NCBI RefSeq assembly: GCF_000187245.1
Contig: NC_027860.1
Coordinates: 372,001-436,000, forward strand
Length of the DNA stretch: 64,000 nt
From: Ogataea parapolymorpha DL-1
Lineage: Eukaryota > Ascomycota > Pichiomycetes > Pichiales > Pichiaceae
Direction: 5' to 3'
The notes under the pieces are model-generated. The model searched no databases. It had not been told where the DNA came from and saw nothing but the letters and a program-made list of their open reading frames with translations. A program made the position numbers and the translations under genes. The stretch's first letter is position 1; every line of letters begins with the position of its first letter. Shown here one piece after another: positions 26,169-37,200 of this stretch.

Positions 26169-27005
26169 ATGACTGCTGATGTAAATGTCAGCACTGTCGT
26201 CAACGCTAATAATGCATTTATTTCTTTTCTGGACCACTTGCCGTGTGATATAGTGCGATCATTGTGGGTCACTCAATCTTTGAGTTTGAAGAACGAGGAG
26301 ATACGAAATCAGCTGGACTCACTTTTGAGAGATCAAAGACCGGGCAAGATCACAAAAGTAGAGACGTTGCGCGTAATCGCCAACTTAAGAGGCCAGCTTG
26401 TACGCAACTCTAGGGAACTTGTTGCTGAAGCCGAACAACTGTCTCAGATTTTGGCTCACCATCAAAGGTTATCTTCTAACGAGCTGCATCTTATGGACCT
26501 TCTCAAGGATTCGAGAAAACAACAAGACACGCGAACCTGGGAGGACTTTACTCGCTTTAAACGGAATTTTGTCTCTACTGCTCATGATGATTCTGATGCC
26601 GAGGATGAGGATCCCCTGGCCCAGAAGCGAGAAATAGTTCTTAGCGCTGGAGATAGCAGGGTCAGGAAGACAATTAAAGAGAAGAAGGAACGGAAAGAGA
26701 AGACCGAGAAAAATGAGAAATCAACTCGCATTTCTATTAAGTTGGGAACAGAGTCGCCGGTCGAACCAACGCCATCGCCAGCCCCAGAAACACCGCCCCA
26801 AGAACAGTATTGCGTATGCCGTGGCCCGAGTATGGGTAGAATGATCGCGTGCGACAACTCGTCTTGCCCGATAGAGTGGTTCCACTACAAATGTGTTGGA
26901 TTGTATGCAGATCCAGGTGACAAACGCTGGTTTTGCAGTTCTGACTGTGAACAGAAATTCAAAAATCGTATCGCAAGAAAGAGACGCAGGCGCAAAGGCT
27001 ACTAA
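26169..27005 (+). CDS. YNG1: ING-family PHD protein, NuA3 subunit Yng1
   Basis: Reader of H3K4 methylation in the NuA3 histone acetyltransferase complex. The 278-residue product starts with an ING N-terminal region [20 protein letters not shown], close to Yng1 (FLSTLDHLPCELIRSL) rather than Yng2 or Pho23. The PHD finger is C-terminal at 214-260 ([37 protein letters not shown]), with all Cys4-His-Cys3 ligands, followed by a polybasic tail RKRRRRK typical of ING proteins. The linker is acidic, then Lys-rich. The next gene starts 35 bp after its stop on the same strand. Confidence 0.85.
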   Translation: MTADVNVSTVVNANNAFISFLDHLPCDIVRSLWVTQSLSLKNEEIRNQLDSLLRDQRPGKITKVETLRVIANLRGQLVRNSRELVAEAEQLSQILAHHQRLSSNELHLMDLLKDSRKQQDTRTWEDFTRFKRNFVSTAHDDSDAEDEDPLAQKREIVLSAGDSRVRKTIKEKKERKEKTEKNEKSTRISIKLGTESPVEPTPSPAPETPPQEQYCVCRGPSMGRMIACDNSSCPIEWFHYKCVGLYADPGDKRWFCSSDCEQKFKNRIARKRRRRKGY

Positions 27006-27040
27006 AATGTTATTTTTTATTATTTGTATATTAGGACGCA

Positions 27041-27823
27041 ATGAATAAAGGCACCAAGTTCAAGCTTCAGCGATGTTCTTTGTTGACAATGGACGCGTAT
27101 GATACCTTGTATACACCTCGAGAGCCAATTGCCGTGATTTACAATCGTATCGCAGGCGCAAGCAGCACGGACGCAGTCATGGACACCGGGGAATTTAAAC
27201 GAAGGTTTAAAAGCGCCTTCAAGAGCGTATGGGACAGATATCCAAACTATGGCAAAGTGGCACATATGCCGATAGACACTTTCTGGCATCACGTTTTGTT
27301 TACGCTTTATGGGGGCCACTACAGGTTTATCGATGACATAATCAAGCATTTTGAGACACGGGACGCTTACAAAGTATTTGACGATGTCCTGCCTTTCCTA
27401 AACTCAACCAAGGGTTCAAAGGTTCAAACATGCATTGCTTCTAACGCAGATCGAAGAATTTTGCGACTGATAATTGACGAGTTTGGGCTCGGCAACTTTT
27501 TCAAACCACAGGATATCTTTCTTAGTTACGATCTAGAGATATCCAAGCCTGACAGCAGGTTTTTCAAAGTAATATTGGAACAGGTACAAAGAAGAAATCC
27601 TATAAGTCTTGATGAAGCGTGGCATGTTGGCGAAGACATGGAGAATGATGTAAATTGTGCACTTGATGCTGGCCTGGGCTCTATCTTGATCGACAGAGAC
27701 CACACTTCCGGCCTTCTTGGTGAAACAGAAACAGTGCGACAAATCGATCAGAGATTTTATGTTGTTTCCTCCCTTTTGGATATTGGGAAAGTGTTGAGTT
27801 TTAAACAAGCATCCAAACAGTGA
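27041..27823 (+). CDS. DPI35: HAD-family hydrolase, Dpi35 (YMR130W)-like
   Basis: The 260-residue product is a haloacid-dehalogenase-type hydrolase. Motif I is LTMDAYDTLYTP with the nucleophile Asp18 and Tyr in place of the second Asp, as in dehalogenase-like members. Motif II is IASNAD, the motif III lysine lies in EISKPDSRFF, and motif IV is GEDMENDVNCALDAG. Blocks such as DAYDTLYTP and IFLSYDLEISKPDSRFF match the yeast YMR130W family, which is of unknown substrate. Its last 23 bases overlap the 3' coding end of the GH76 gene on the other strand. Confidence 0.75.
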   Translation: MNKGTKFKLQRCSLLTMDAYDTLYTPREPIAVIYNRIAGASSTDAVMDTGEFKRRFKSAFKSVWDRYPNYGKVAHMPIDTFWHHVLFTLYGGHYRFIDDIIKHFETRDAYKVFDDVLPFLNSTKGSKVQTCIASNADRRILRLIIDEFGLGNFFKPQDIFLSYDLEISKPDSRFFKVILEQVQRRNPISLDEAWHVGEDMENDVNCALDAGLGSILIDRDHTSGLLGETETVRQIDQRFYVVSSLLDIGKVLSFKQASKQ

Positions 27824-29195
27824 GCGCAATCACAATGGCCAAAACAATTCCTGTAATTATTCCGGCCCCCACACGATCCTTTGTATTGATTTTCATGGTG
27901 TTTGCGTTCAAAGAGTCGTCATCAGCATTGGTACCCGCCTCGTTGTCTATGGACGATGAACCGCCTCCACTGGCAGAGCTGGTGTCGTTGGTACGGCGTC
28001 CGCCATAGTAAGAATATGGGGCATCGTGCTTATCTATAAGCAGATTTTGCATCACTTCGAGGGCCGAAATTTGTTCACCGAGACCGTACCAACCGTCCCA
28101 TCCCCCGTATGCCCAATTCATACCACACGTGTGCCCATCGCTTCCTCCGCTACAGGACTTGGCTGCTCCTTGGGCAGAAGCTGTAATAATGTCCATAATC
28201 TTGTCATGGTATTCAGGAACCAACTTGGCTGTTGCTCCAAGCATGCGACTGAACACCGACTTGAAAGATCTTTGGTCATTGTTGCAAGTTCCTGATTCTT
28301 GACATTGCCGCTCATAAATGATCGAATTGTTGAGGAAAGTTGCCGATATTCCTTCGTAAAATCTTCCCACTTCAGTCAACCAGCTTTCGTCCTCAGTGTA
28401 ATTGTACATGTAAGCACAACCACCAATCAACAGACCGTAGTTATAGGTCCACTCGGATTTGGACAGGGTAGAGCAATTATCGGTTCCAATTTTTGCGCCA
28501 TCAAACACTTGGTAGCCGTCTCCTTCCAAGCTGATGAAGTTCACATCTCTGAGCCAATTATAAACAGTCTCTGCTGTATCGGCATAAGAATCGTTGGAAG
28601 TGTATCTGGCTATTCTCGCAGCAATGTTGAATAGACCAGCATTGGACACAGAGTTCTTGTAGTCGTAACCCGTATTCCATGTGAAGATTTGCCATCTCAA
28701 ACCTCCACCACAATTGCTGGTATCCCATCTGGCCCACATGGTGTTATACACTGCTTGGGCCAACCCCATCCAAGAAACGTCCTTATATTGTCCAGAAGGG
28801 TTGGTGAAGTTTCTCTCAGCAGCCTCGAGAGCCGCAAGCCCCCAAAAGGCTTGATCGTCGTTACCTTCAGTTGCAGTTTGATTTGAAGGCATGTAATCTT
28901 TATCTGCACCAATTTGGGCTAATAAGGCGTCGTAAATGATCGTCTCGTAGGTATCATTTTCGCAAAAATACCATGTGTCGATCATACCTCCAAACACTTC
29001 TCCAGCAAGCCACCAATAGTAAGGAGCTTGGAACATACCGACGGTTCCTCCATAGCGAATTCCTTCGTAATAGTCCATAATACCATCCATGATCAAAGTG
29101 GCTGCATCGCAAACAGAATCCTGTGAAGTGGTGTCTAGGTCGAGACCTCTCACAGGCCCCAGAAGGAGGTATGATAAGAACGATAACCAAATCAT
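27801..29195 (-). CDS. DCW1: GPI-anchored GH76 cell-wall protein (Dcw1/Dfg5 family)
   Basis: Putative GH76 mannosidase/transglycosidase thought to link GPI proteins to cell-wall glucan. The 464-residue product has a signal peptide (MIWLSFLSYLLLGPVRG), the GH76 catalytic Asp pair at 113-114 (EGNDDQAFWGLAALEAAE), several Asn-glycosylation sites, blocks GLRWQIFTWNTGYDYKNSVSNAG and KSEWTYNYGLLIGGCAYMYNYT, and a Ser/Gly-rich stalk ending in a hydrophobic tail that fits a GPI signal. Dcw1 and Dfg5 cannot be separated here. The coding 3' end overlaps the HAD gene by 23 bp. Confidence 0.9.
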   Translation of the reverse strand: MIWLSFLSYLLLGPVRGLDLDTTSQDSVCDAATLIMDGIMDYYEGIRYGGTVGMFQAPYYWWLAGEVFGGMIDTWYFCENDTYETIIYDALLAQIGADKDYMPSNQTATEGNDDQAFWGLAALEAAERNFTNPSGQYKDVSWMGLAQAVYNTMWARWDTSNCGGGLRWQIFTWNTGYDYKNSVSNAGLFNIAARIARYTSNDSYADTAETVYNWLRDVNFISLEGDGYQVFDGAKIGTDNCSTLSKSEWTYNYGLLIGGCAYMYNYTEDESWLTEVGRFYEGISATFLNNSIIYERQCQESGTCNNDQRSFKSVFSRMLGATAKLVPEYHDKIMDIITASAQGAAKSCSGGSDGHTCGMNWAYGGWDGWYGLGEQISALEVMQNLLIDKHDAPYSYYGGRRTNDTSSASGGGSSSIDNEAGTNADDDSLNANTMKINTKDRVGAGIITGIVLAIVIALTVWMLV

Positions 29196-29468
29196 GACTG
29201 TAGCGATCGGCTTCTGACTGCTAAAATCGGTTTGGAGACTGTTAGTTTTTTTGTTTATGGATCAAAAAACAGATCTTTTTTTAGAATCGACGCAGACACG
29301 CAACGGTCGACAAGCCAGTCGACGGCGGGGTGGGAATTTTATTAATCTTATCAAAAGAGGCAAATAATTAAGGGATAGCAAGGTTTTATTTAAGCTTTTG
29401 GGTTGACGTGATAAATACGGCTCGGTTTGACGGATTTGGTTTGTACGGGAACTTGGGATCGGTGCTGC

Positions 29469-31010
29469 ATGGGTTATAATATGAATAACGGGCTTTTTTC
29501 AGGTATCAACATTGCCGTCAAAGCGACAATTATCGGTGATGGTATCTCACGGAAACTGGTTTTCACTACTGACAGAAATAAATTGCTGTCCAAGGAACAG
29601 ATTATAAGGGAAATTTGCACTCACGCAACAGCACCTCAACTAAAGAGCACATTGGCCTCTTCTTCGACAGAGAACATTCAGTTGCAAAGGAAGAGTAAGA
29701 AATCAGGCCGTTATGTGGAACTTGCCTCTGTTGATGATTTCTCCAGTTTGAAAAGGAGCCTAACTGTAAAGAGTCACTTGAAGTTAAACGTCTTCATCAA
29801 GTCCGCCTCTGAAGAGGAAAAAGAAGGTATTGACTATACCGCAGAGGTTCAGAAGATCCTGAAACGTATTGAGGATTTATTTAGCAGCAACGACAACAGA
29901 AATCTCAGGAACCTGAGCAACTCAATCTCAGACAATTTGAGCAACCTGGACATTCTCAAATTCCTGGGAAGCTTGGTGGACACCAATTTATCCAAGATCA
30001 TTCTGAAAATGAATGAATCGTCCAAGAGTTCTGAATTCAAGTCTGCCTATAAAAATGTTTTCTGTGACGGATGTGATGCTCACATTACTGACACCCGGTA
30101 CAAATGTACACAATGTGCAAACTTTGACCTATGCTCGAATTGCGAGGCTAAAAAAATGGAGATTAACGGCCACACGAGTCAGCATCAATTGCTAAGGATA
30201 GACCTTGCTGGCGAATCAAGTTCCAATCCGATTAATGAGACTTTATCCAGGATGGACATGGACACCATGTCTCCATTGCTATCCATTGAATCGGCTCATG
30301 TTTACGACAAGAACGTGTCAGACGAGTTATTAAATTTGGGGGCAAACAATGGCGAGAAACTAAAAGAGTTGACTTTCAAGTGTGCCCAGTTCGACTCTCT
30401 TTTGGAGATGGTGGATGCTCCTGAGGACGAAAAGGTTCCCTTGCTTGTCCAGCTGATCGAAGATCACAATATGATGAAAAACTACAACGCAGGTACTGTA
30501 GGCATTGAGGTTTCTTGCACGAAGCAGAACTCGAGGATTTTTCAGCTAGCACTTACCAATCGGCTTGCGCGCGATATCTTGAAGCCAGAGCTCAAAACGT
30601 TTATTGGAGAGGTCAAGAAGACATTCATGATTACGCCAAATGTGTTCAAGAATGGAAGTACTCGGTATCTGATGCTCGATACTGCAGACTGGGGTGATTC
30701 GTTTTCCAGCACCAGTTCTATCTTAAATGGCATTTTAGGGTTCACCCTAGAAGTTTGGGAGGATCAGGCATTAGTGGCAAAGGGTGGCTTAGATTTCAAC
30801 TCCGGCAATGCCCTGTCTTTGCTTGTTGCTGTCACTGACCCGAAATCCGCGCCTAGGAAACACTTGGGAGAAACCGGCAGCACTTTAAAAGAGTCGGAAC
30901 CGGAATTCGTTATGGTGGACGGAGATCTTTCTGACGCATGTCATTCAGCAGACGACACTTCATTGATGGATGAGTACGACATCCTTTCTTCTGCCGACTG
31001 TGAAGATTGA
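29469..31010 (+). CDS. Nbr1/Atg19-like selective autophagy receptor (ZZ domain)
   Basis: The 513-residue product has an N-terminal region (about 15-112) with the strand pattern of a PB1 domain (INIAVKATIIGDGISRKLVF ... LKLNVFIK), a helical segment, and a ZZ zinc finger at about 198-243 (FCDGCDAHITDTRYKCTQC, FDLCSNCEAKK, HTSQHQLLRI). The far C-terminus is acidic with two AIM/LIR-type Atg8-binding candidates, EFVMVD and DEYDIL. This order (PB1, ZZ, C-terminal LIR) is that of Nbr1, the receptor family to which yeast Atg19 belongs and which carries Ams1 or Ape1 to the vacuole. I see no clear four-tryptophan domain. The frame extends upstream only through a TTG; ATGs at 29469 and 29481 are candidates. 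Confidence 0.65.
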   Translation: MGYNMNNGLFSGINIAVKATIIGDGISRKLVFTTDRNKLLSKEQIIREICTHATAPQLKSTLASSSTENIQLQRKSKKSGRYVELASVDDFSSLKRSLTVKSHLKLNVFIKSASEEEKEGIDYTAEVQKILKRIEDLFSSNDNRNLRNLSNSISDNLSNLDILKFLGSLVDTNLSKIILKMNESSKSSEFKSAYKNVFCDGCDAHITDTRYKCTQCANFDLCSNCEAKKMEINGHTSQHQLLRIDLAGESSSNPINETLSRMDMDTMSPLLSIESAHVYDKNVSDELLNLGANNGEKLKELTFKCAQFDSLLEMVDAPEDEKVPLLVQLIEDHNMMKNYNAGTVGIEVSCTKQNSRIFQLALTNRLARDILKPELKTFIGEVKKTFMITPNVFKNGSTRYLMLDTADWGDSFSSTSSILNGILGFTLEVWEDQALVAKGGLDFNSGNALSLLVAVTDPKSAPRKHLGETGSTLKESEPEFVMVDGDLSDACHSADDTSLMDEYDILSSADCED

Positions 31011-31148
31011 GCCCGTATATTTTTGTGTGGCTTTTGCTGGATTTCGGTATTTTCCATAATTGAAAAAGCCGGAGATCAGAACGATAAGGATTTTTTTTTC
31101 TCTTAAATAAATATACAGGGCGAGTAGGATAATGAAGAGATCGACATA

Positions 31149-32030
31149 ATGTTTGTGCTCAAGAAGTTTCTCAATAGCTCCGACGCTACAGTTGAGGCAG
31201 TCTCTAAGATTGTGCCGGTGTCAAATGAACCTGCAACATGCGATGCTTCCGAGTGTCACACCCGTTACTCTGAATCTTGTTTCAAACTCTCGCCCGCTGC
31301 TGTCGCAACGCCACTTTGGGAGAGTGCCAAAGCTCCTGAATTGCATGTTTTGGTATCTACAGGGAAAACCGATTGGAGCCACGATGCGTTTGATGCCCCG
31401 AACACTGTTTTGGCCAAAATATCGCAAACAGTCAATGGCGCAATATCCAAAAAATTCAATATCTCGACAAAGATCAACACTACTTCCTTGGCCTTAAACA
31501 CCAATGAATTCGAGGCTTACAGCAAACAGGAAAAATGCGACGTGCTGCTCTTGCCATATTTCGTGTGGTGCAAGGGGATTACCATAGAAAACTGTGAAGA
31601 TGCTCTGACAGAGTTAATTAGTACATTTGTCAGTCAACAGCCACTTCCAGAAACAGTGCATGGTTGCACTATTGAGAAAGACCAGAGTAAGTCATATATT
31701 TTGCTCTGTTCCCACCGTACAAGAGATAAGAAGTGTGGCATCACGGCTCCTATCATGAAGAAAGAATTTGATTCCCAGCTCCGTGAGCTGGAGCTATACC
31801 GAGATCCAGGAGATGACAGACCTGGTGGGGTTCCAGTGATCTTTGTGAACCATGTTGGAGGCCACAAGTTTGCTGCTAATGTGCTTATTTATAATCGCGA
31901 GGGAGAATTTGTGTGGTTTGCGCGGTGTACTCCTCTTAATGTCAAGCCAATTCTACAAGAAACCATTGGCAAAGGAAAAGTATTCCCGGAGCTGGTGAGA
32001 AATGCACGCAAATATGCTGTCACATGGTGA
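31149..32030 (+). CDS. APD1: Apd1-type thioredoxin-like [2Fe-2S] protein
   Basis: Apd1 is a cytosolic thioredoxin-like ferredoxin with a Cys2His2-ligated [2Fe-2S] cluster, linked to redox and gallobenzophenone sensitivity. The 293-residue product has the ligands in order: Cys187 and Cys196 (CSHRTRDKKCGITAP) and His235 and His239 (FVNHVGGHKFAANVLIY). Earlier blocks LHVLVSTGKTDWSHDA and LLLPYFVWCKGI match Apd1 closely, and there is no mitochondrial presequence, which argues against Aim32. Its stop lies 3 bp from that of the PDI gene. Confidence 0.9.
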   Translation: MFVLKKFLNSSDATVEAVSKIVPVSNEPATCDASECHTRYSESCFKLSPAAVATPLWESAKAPELHVLVSTGKTDWSHDAFDAPNTVLAKISQTVNGAISKKFNISTKINTTSLALNTNEFEAYSKQEKCDVLLLPYFVWCKGITIENCEDALTELISTFVSQQPLPETVHGCTIEKDQSKSYILLCSHRTRDKKCGITAPIMKKEFDSQLRELELYRDPGDDRPGGVPVIFVNHVGGHKFAANVLIYNREGEFVWFARCTPLNVKPILQETIGKGKVFPELVRNARKYAVTW

Positions 32031-32033
32031 TTC

Positions 32034-33143
32034 TTATTTATATGTATTTGCTGTAATACAGCTGTTGAAGTATCTCAATATGTTTAGTCTGAAAAGTGCT
32101 GAGTCTCTGGCCTCAGGAGCTAAATCTTCGCCCAGCATTTTCTCTAGTCTCGCAATCTCGCGAGGAATGAAATCATAAGGACCGTTGACTAGACTGTTGA
32201 CTAGCTTGCTGTAATATCTGATTTCTTTGGCATATTTGTTTTCTTTTTTAAGATCGTTAAGTGCTTCCGTCAATTTATTGGCTAGCTTCACGCGCTCATG
32301 TTTTGTTGAGCCAACAAATGTGGACACGAGGTCGTCCAAGGAGTGAAGCAGGCCAGCGTCCGGGTGAAGACCACCGTCCTCAGCTCGTGTGGTACCAGCT
32401 CGTTCGTTGACGAACTCAGTGAATGCAGAAAGAGTTCTTGGAGCTTCATAAATTTCGGGATTTTGCAAGTCTCCATTTTTGACGTAGAGCAAGGTCGGGA
32501 ACGAGCGAATCTGGAATTTTTCCTTGATCCAATCTGATGGTTCAGGATCTGTGACCTGGACTTGTCCAATAACAACGGTATCAGAGTCGCCTTGGTAGAT
32601 TTCTGCAAGCTTTTGCCAAATTGGCTTGAGATTCTTGCAATGGCCACACCACTCTGCCGTGACAGCAATAAAGGCATCTTTGCCCCCAACAACATCCTCG
32701 ATGTTCAAATCGTTCAGTTTCACCACTAGATTAGATGCAGAGCTAGGCGGTTTTACTCCAGTGTGGGCGGAAATGAAGTTGTTGAAGGCCTCGACAGACC
32801 TCGCGCCCTCAAACTCAATGGGATGCTGAACGTCATCCTTCTTGAACAGTTTTATAGTCGGATATCCATTAATACCATACCGCTTTCCCACCTTTTGGTG
32901 TTTGTCGGCATCAATGCGAGCGATTTGTACATTTGGCTCTTTCTCGTAAGCAGTTGCTAACTCCTCCCAAACAGGTTCGAGCTTGGAACAATGGCTGCAC
33001 CATGAGGCATAAAACTTCACTAGCGTATGTTTATCTGAGTTCAAAACCACATCATCAAAGTTGGATGTATCCAGCTCCAGTACCCGAGCAAGAGTCGCCG
33101 TAACAAACAGGAGAATGGCAAATTTAACTGTTGAGATGAACAT
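32034..33143 (-). CDS. Protein disulfide isomerase with two thioredoxin domains and Erp29-type C-terminus
   Basis: The 369-residue product has a signal peptide (KFAILLFVTATLA), two thioredoxin domains with active sites CSHC at 49-52 and CGHC at 166-169, each with a cis-Pro loop (NGYPTIKLF and RSFPTLLYV), and a C-terminal helical Erp29/D domain from about 255. This order is that of ERp38/TigA/PDI-D proteins of filamentous fungi and plants. The C-terminus reads CITANTYK, not HDEL or KDEL, so ER retention must work otherwise or the protein is partly secreted. It diverges from NCS6 over 57 bp. Confidence 0.85.
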   Translation of the reverse strand: MFISTVKFAILLFVTATLARVLELDTSNFDDVVLNSDKHTLVKFYASWCSHCSKLEPVWEELATAYEKEPNVQIARIDADKHQKVGKRYGINGYPTIKLFKKDDVQHPIEFEGARSVEAFNNFISAHTGVKPPSSASNLVVKLNDLNIEDVVGGKDAFIAVTAEWCGHCKNLKPIWQKLAEIYQGDSDTVVIGQVQVTDPEPSDWIKEKFQIRSFPTLLYVKNGDLQNPEIYEAPRTLSAFTEFVNERAGTTRAEDGGLHPDAGLLHSLDDLVSTFVGSTKHERVKLANKLTEALNDLKKENKYAKEIRYYSKLVNSLVNGPYDFIPREIARLEKMLGEDLAPEARDSALFRLNILRYFNSCITANTYK

Positions 33144-33200
33144 TACAAATAAACGTTTGATTTGGGCTGTGCTAAAAAATAAATTTCAAATTATTTTGTG

Positions 33201-34292
33201 ATGCCCTCCAGGACGCCTAATTTGTGTCAGCGCTGCGAGGCCAATAAGGCCGTGATGCGCAGGCCCAAAAACTTGCAAAAGCTGTGTAAGGAGTGTTATT
33301 TTCATGTTTTTGAGACAGAAATTCATCTCACCATAGAGAAGGAAAAACTGTTCTATCCGGGAGAGAAAGTCGCTATAGGGGCTTCTGGAGGAAAGGATTC
33401 CACAGTTTTGGCTTCCATACTTAAAACGTTGAACGAAAGGTACAACTACGGAGTTCATTTGGTGCTTCTCAGTATTGATGAGGGCATCGTAGGATATAGA
33501 GACGACTCTCTCGCAACAGTGAAAAGAAACCAACAGCAGTATGAAATGCCCTTGGAGATCGTCTCTTATAAAGACTTGTACAACTGGACGATGGATGAGA
33601 TTGTGTCATGTTCAGGGGTGAAGTCATCTTGTACATACTGCGGTGTTTTAAGACGACAGGCTTTGGACAGAGGAGCAATGAAGCTTGGAATTAATCATGT
33701 GGTAACAGGCCACAACGCAGACGATATGGCGGAAACAGTGTTGATGAACTTACTTCGAGGAGACACCGCGCGCTTGGAGAGCTCCACTAATATTACAACA
33801 AAGTCAACAGGATCACCAATCAAGAGATCGAAACCGTTCAAGTATTGCTACCAAAAAGAAATCGTTCTTTATGCTCACTACAAGAAACTCGACTATTTCA
33901 GCACAGAATGTACTTACGCACCAGAAGCGTTCAGGGGAACCGCTAGAGTGTTGATGAAGAACCTCGAGAGTGTACGGCCGTCCTGTATTTTGGATATCAT
34001 TTACTCGGGGGAGCATTTTAAATTGAAGCAGAGGAAGAAAAGACCAGGTCCTAAAAAGCCTGTTACAGAAAGCCAAGAAACAGAGATTCGCTCAGATGGA
34101 TCTGTGTCCTTGCGAAACAACGGGAATCGTTGCGAAAAATGCGGATATTTGTCCACCAACAAAATATGCAAGGCTTGTATATTGCTTCAAGGTTTAGAAC
34201 TAAGCAGGGCAAAACTGAATATTGCAGCTGAGGCAGTTCCTAAAGTGAAAGAAGATGAACTTCAGCATAGATTACAGCATCTTTCTTTTTAG
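33201..34292 (+). CDS. NCS6: Cytosolic tRNA 2-thiolation enzyme Ncs6 (Ctu1)
   Basis: With Ncs2, Ncs6 thiolates U34 of tRNA-Lys, -Glu and -Gln, taking sulfur from Urm1. The 363-residue product has N-terminal zinc pairs ([18 protein letters not shown]), the PP-loop SGGKDST starting at residue 62, a central [35 protein letters not shown], and C-terminal CxxC pairs ([17 protein letters not shown]). All catalytic and metal residues are present. The frame extends one GTG codon upstream; the ATG at 33201 is the start. Its stop is 2 bp from BLM10. Confidence 0.95.
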   Translation: MPSRTPNLCQRCEANKAVMRRPKNLQKLCKECYFHVFETEIHLTIEKEKLFYPGEKVAIGASGGKDSTVLASILKTLNERYNYGVHLVLLSIDEGIVGYRDDSLATVKRNQQQYEMPLEIVSYKDLYNWTMDEIVSCSGVKSSCTYCGVLRRQALDRGAMKLGINHVVTGHNADDMAETVLMNLLRGDTARLESSTNITTKSTGSPIKRSKPFKYCYQKEIVLYAHYKKLDYFSTECTYAPEAFRGTARVLMKNLESVRPSCILDIIYSGEHFKLKQRKKRPGPKKPVTESQETEIRSDGSVSLRNNGNRCEKCGYLSTNKICKACILLQGLELSRAKLNIAAEAVPKVKEDELQHRLQHLSF

Positions 34293-34294
34293 AA

Positions 34295-37200
34295 CTATAA
34301 ATAATACGATTTGCCCGAAACACCCTCGAGTTCCTCCAGTTGATCATCGGTAAAGAATTTTGAATCAATGTGCCATGTGTCTTGACGGTTCTTTTTGAAC
34401 TTAGACAAAATGGTCTTGGCGGTTCTTGAGATAACACCCTCATAGCTAGAACACCTTCCTGCCACTAGCCAGAGGATATTCGGCAGCCACTTGGGAGGAG
34501 GCGAGGTGTAGGGGAATGCGTTAAGTAAGGCTCCCAAACCTAGCGTGGCACCATGGACTAGATTAAGTTCGTCAGCAGTCAATTTCTTACCCTTCACACG
34601 ACGGTGTGTGTTGATAATCTTTGTAAACTTGGAAATGTAACTATCAATCAATGGTTGCATCTCGAAAGCCATCGAACCATGCACAATGGCAGAGAACACA
34701 GCGGCAGCCTGTTCTTTCACCGATACAGGATTTGAATACAAGAATGAGACAACCTTCTCAACTAGTAGAGCCCGTTGGTCAGAGGTAATGGTGAGATACC
34801 GAACTGTGTAGTAGCTCTGAACGATTGTCAACAAATGCTCTTTCTGCACCATATTTGGATGCTCCAAACCAAAGTCGTTCACAATCAAATCAATAAACAT
34901 TTTGGTCTGTTCTTCATCATAACGAATAGATGCAATCAAGAAGTACATCACGTTTGTGTTGAGATGGGCCAACTGACATACATCTTTCATAGTATCGAGT
35001 TCAAAAAGATGAGGTAGAATGTAGTCTTTGAGGTATGGAACAAGCAAGACTCCGTAGGAAGTCTTCAGAACATACAGTAGCAGTGTATGTAGCCCACGAA
35101 CATGAAACATGTAATCTGAATCCACAATTTCCTGAGTAGAAAGACCTTTGATCGTGGTGCTTAGTTGTTTTACTCTTTCGAGATATGAAGTTAGACACTC
35201 GGCAAACACAGGAGGCATTTCGAAGGGTAAAAGGCCCATTCCATTTGGATTTTGGGAAGATGCTTCCAACAGTTTTTCCTTATTGTTGAACAATTTGATG
35301 GAAGTGTATGATAATGCGTCGAACAGGATAGCCGCAGATCTTTCGGAAACAATTTGGTATGGATGCGATAGCGAACCAAAAAATCTCCGAGTGACTTCGT
35401 CAAAGTCGTGGTAGCGGTTCAACACAGAAGACATGTACGACTTAAGGAATCCGATTCTGGACGAAATATTGAATGGGGAAGTGTCACCCGATAAAGGAAC
35501 CTCAAAGTCGCATATGACAGAGACAACTTTAGGGGCCCGACGGCAATCAAAATGAGCAGGCAGCCACCAGCAAAACACTTTCCAGATTTTGTGCGTGGAC
35601 TGGGTGATGCCAGTCTTGAAAATCTCAGCTAGCTTTGCCGAAATTACCTGATCAGTTTCCTCCAGGTGTTTGGAGTTGTATTTGTTGGCTAGCAGCAAAG
35701 CACAATACACTTCACTTAGTGCCACATGGGATTGTTTCTCTTCTTTGTTGTAGATCTCATCACAAACTTCAAACCATTCTGGGTATTTCATGTTGGGTGT
35801 GTAGCCATATGAAGATATGACGATAATCAAATAGAAGAAATAAACCAGGTCGGGCTGGAACTCTGCGTTTGCTTCTCCTTCATCCATGTGCAACTTCAGA
35901 ATTTCCAGGATCCACTGTTTAGTGACCAGCTCGCCAAAGGCCTTGATTGTCGCAGAGTCTTGCGGATTGAGGTTCAACGATTCGACAGACTCATTCTTGA
36001 CAACTTCCATTTCATCATTCCAGCACAAAGTGGATATCCAAAGTTTGTTATCAATAAAGAACCTTGGATCTCTAAAGTTTGACATTTCCTTGAAAAATTC
36101 CTCTGGTCGATCCATGCCAATAATATCAGAAACAGCGCAAACGTTAGCCAAACGGAATGAGGGGGAGAAAAATCGCTTCAAGTCATAATTGATCGTTGCC
36201 CGTGTCCGTGTCGCATCGAGAATAGAAGATAGCCAAAGAACGCAGTCTTCGGTGATTTCTGGATGAACTCCATTGATCGACCTCCCAAGAAGAACAAGAA
36301 TCTCACTGTCCAAAGGAATTTCAAGGTTCGACTGCACGTCAGCTAGCAGCTCCAGAACTTTGAGTCTAAATTTCCAATGGAGTTCCGCTTGAGAACGCTT
36401 GAGAACGGAGAGCTCCAAACGTCTGAGGCGGTCCATAATCAAATGTCTCTTGCGATCCTTGGCCCATCTCAAAGCTTTCACTTGAAGTGAAACTGTTGAA
36501 GAGGCCGGCTTTATTGAATCAACCAAGCTATGGTCGATCATGCACACAATACTTGGCACCAGAATATGGTCTTTCATGGAACCATAAAGCTTCATTGCCA
36601 ACGAGTTGACCTCTGAATCATTGACTTCCAACGAACGAGCCAAAAGATCTTCATATTTTGCGAAATTGTGGAGGCTTCGTTCTGCAAAACCTTTGAACTT
36701 CTTAACTAAAAAGAACCTCATCACATTTTTGAGCCTCTCTCTGTCCTCATTGAGCAACGCCACTTCCCACTCTTTGAAAATACCATAAACGAGGTTTGTA
36801 CAATTTAATATCTTGTTGAGTGCCGAACCTAGAACCATGGTAGCATTTTGCGCAGTTTCATTGTACCTGCTAGCAGCCAAGGAAACAAGATCTTTGATCA
36901 ACAGCTTGTCCGTATCACCTGGAAGCCTTGAAGAACGCGAGATTGACAATCTGTTGCAATGGTAAATAGCCAAACGGGCACCAATAACCGTTCTTGTGTA
37001 CGGTGAGTTCACATGCGGAATGTTCAAAAGGTCCACTAAATGGATGTGGTCAATGAAAATGGGGTTCTTGGATCCAAAATTACCACAGTTTTCTAGCCAA
37101 CATTTAATACAGTGTACAACTTGTTGACAGAGCTCAACAGCACCGTCTTGTTGCATTAGGCATTTGATCAATCCATGTAAGCATTTACCAATTCTCTCTC

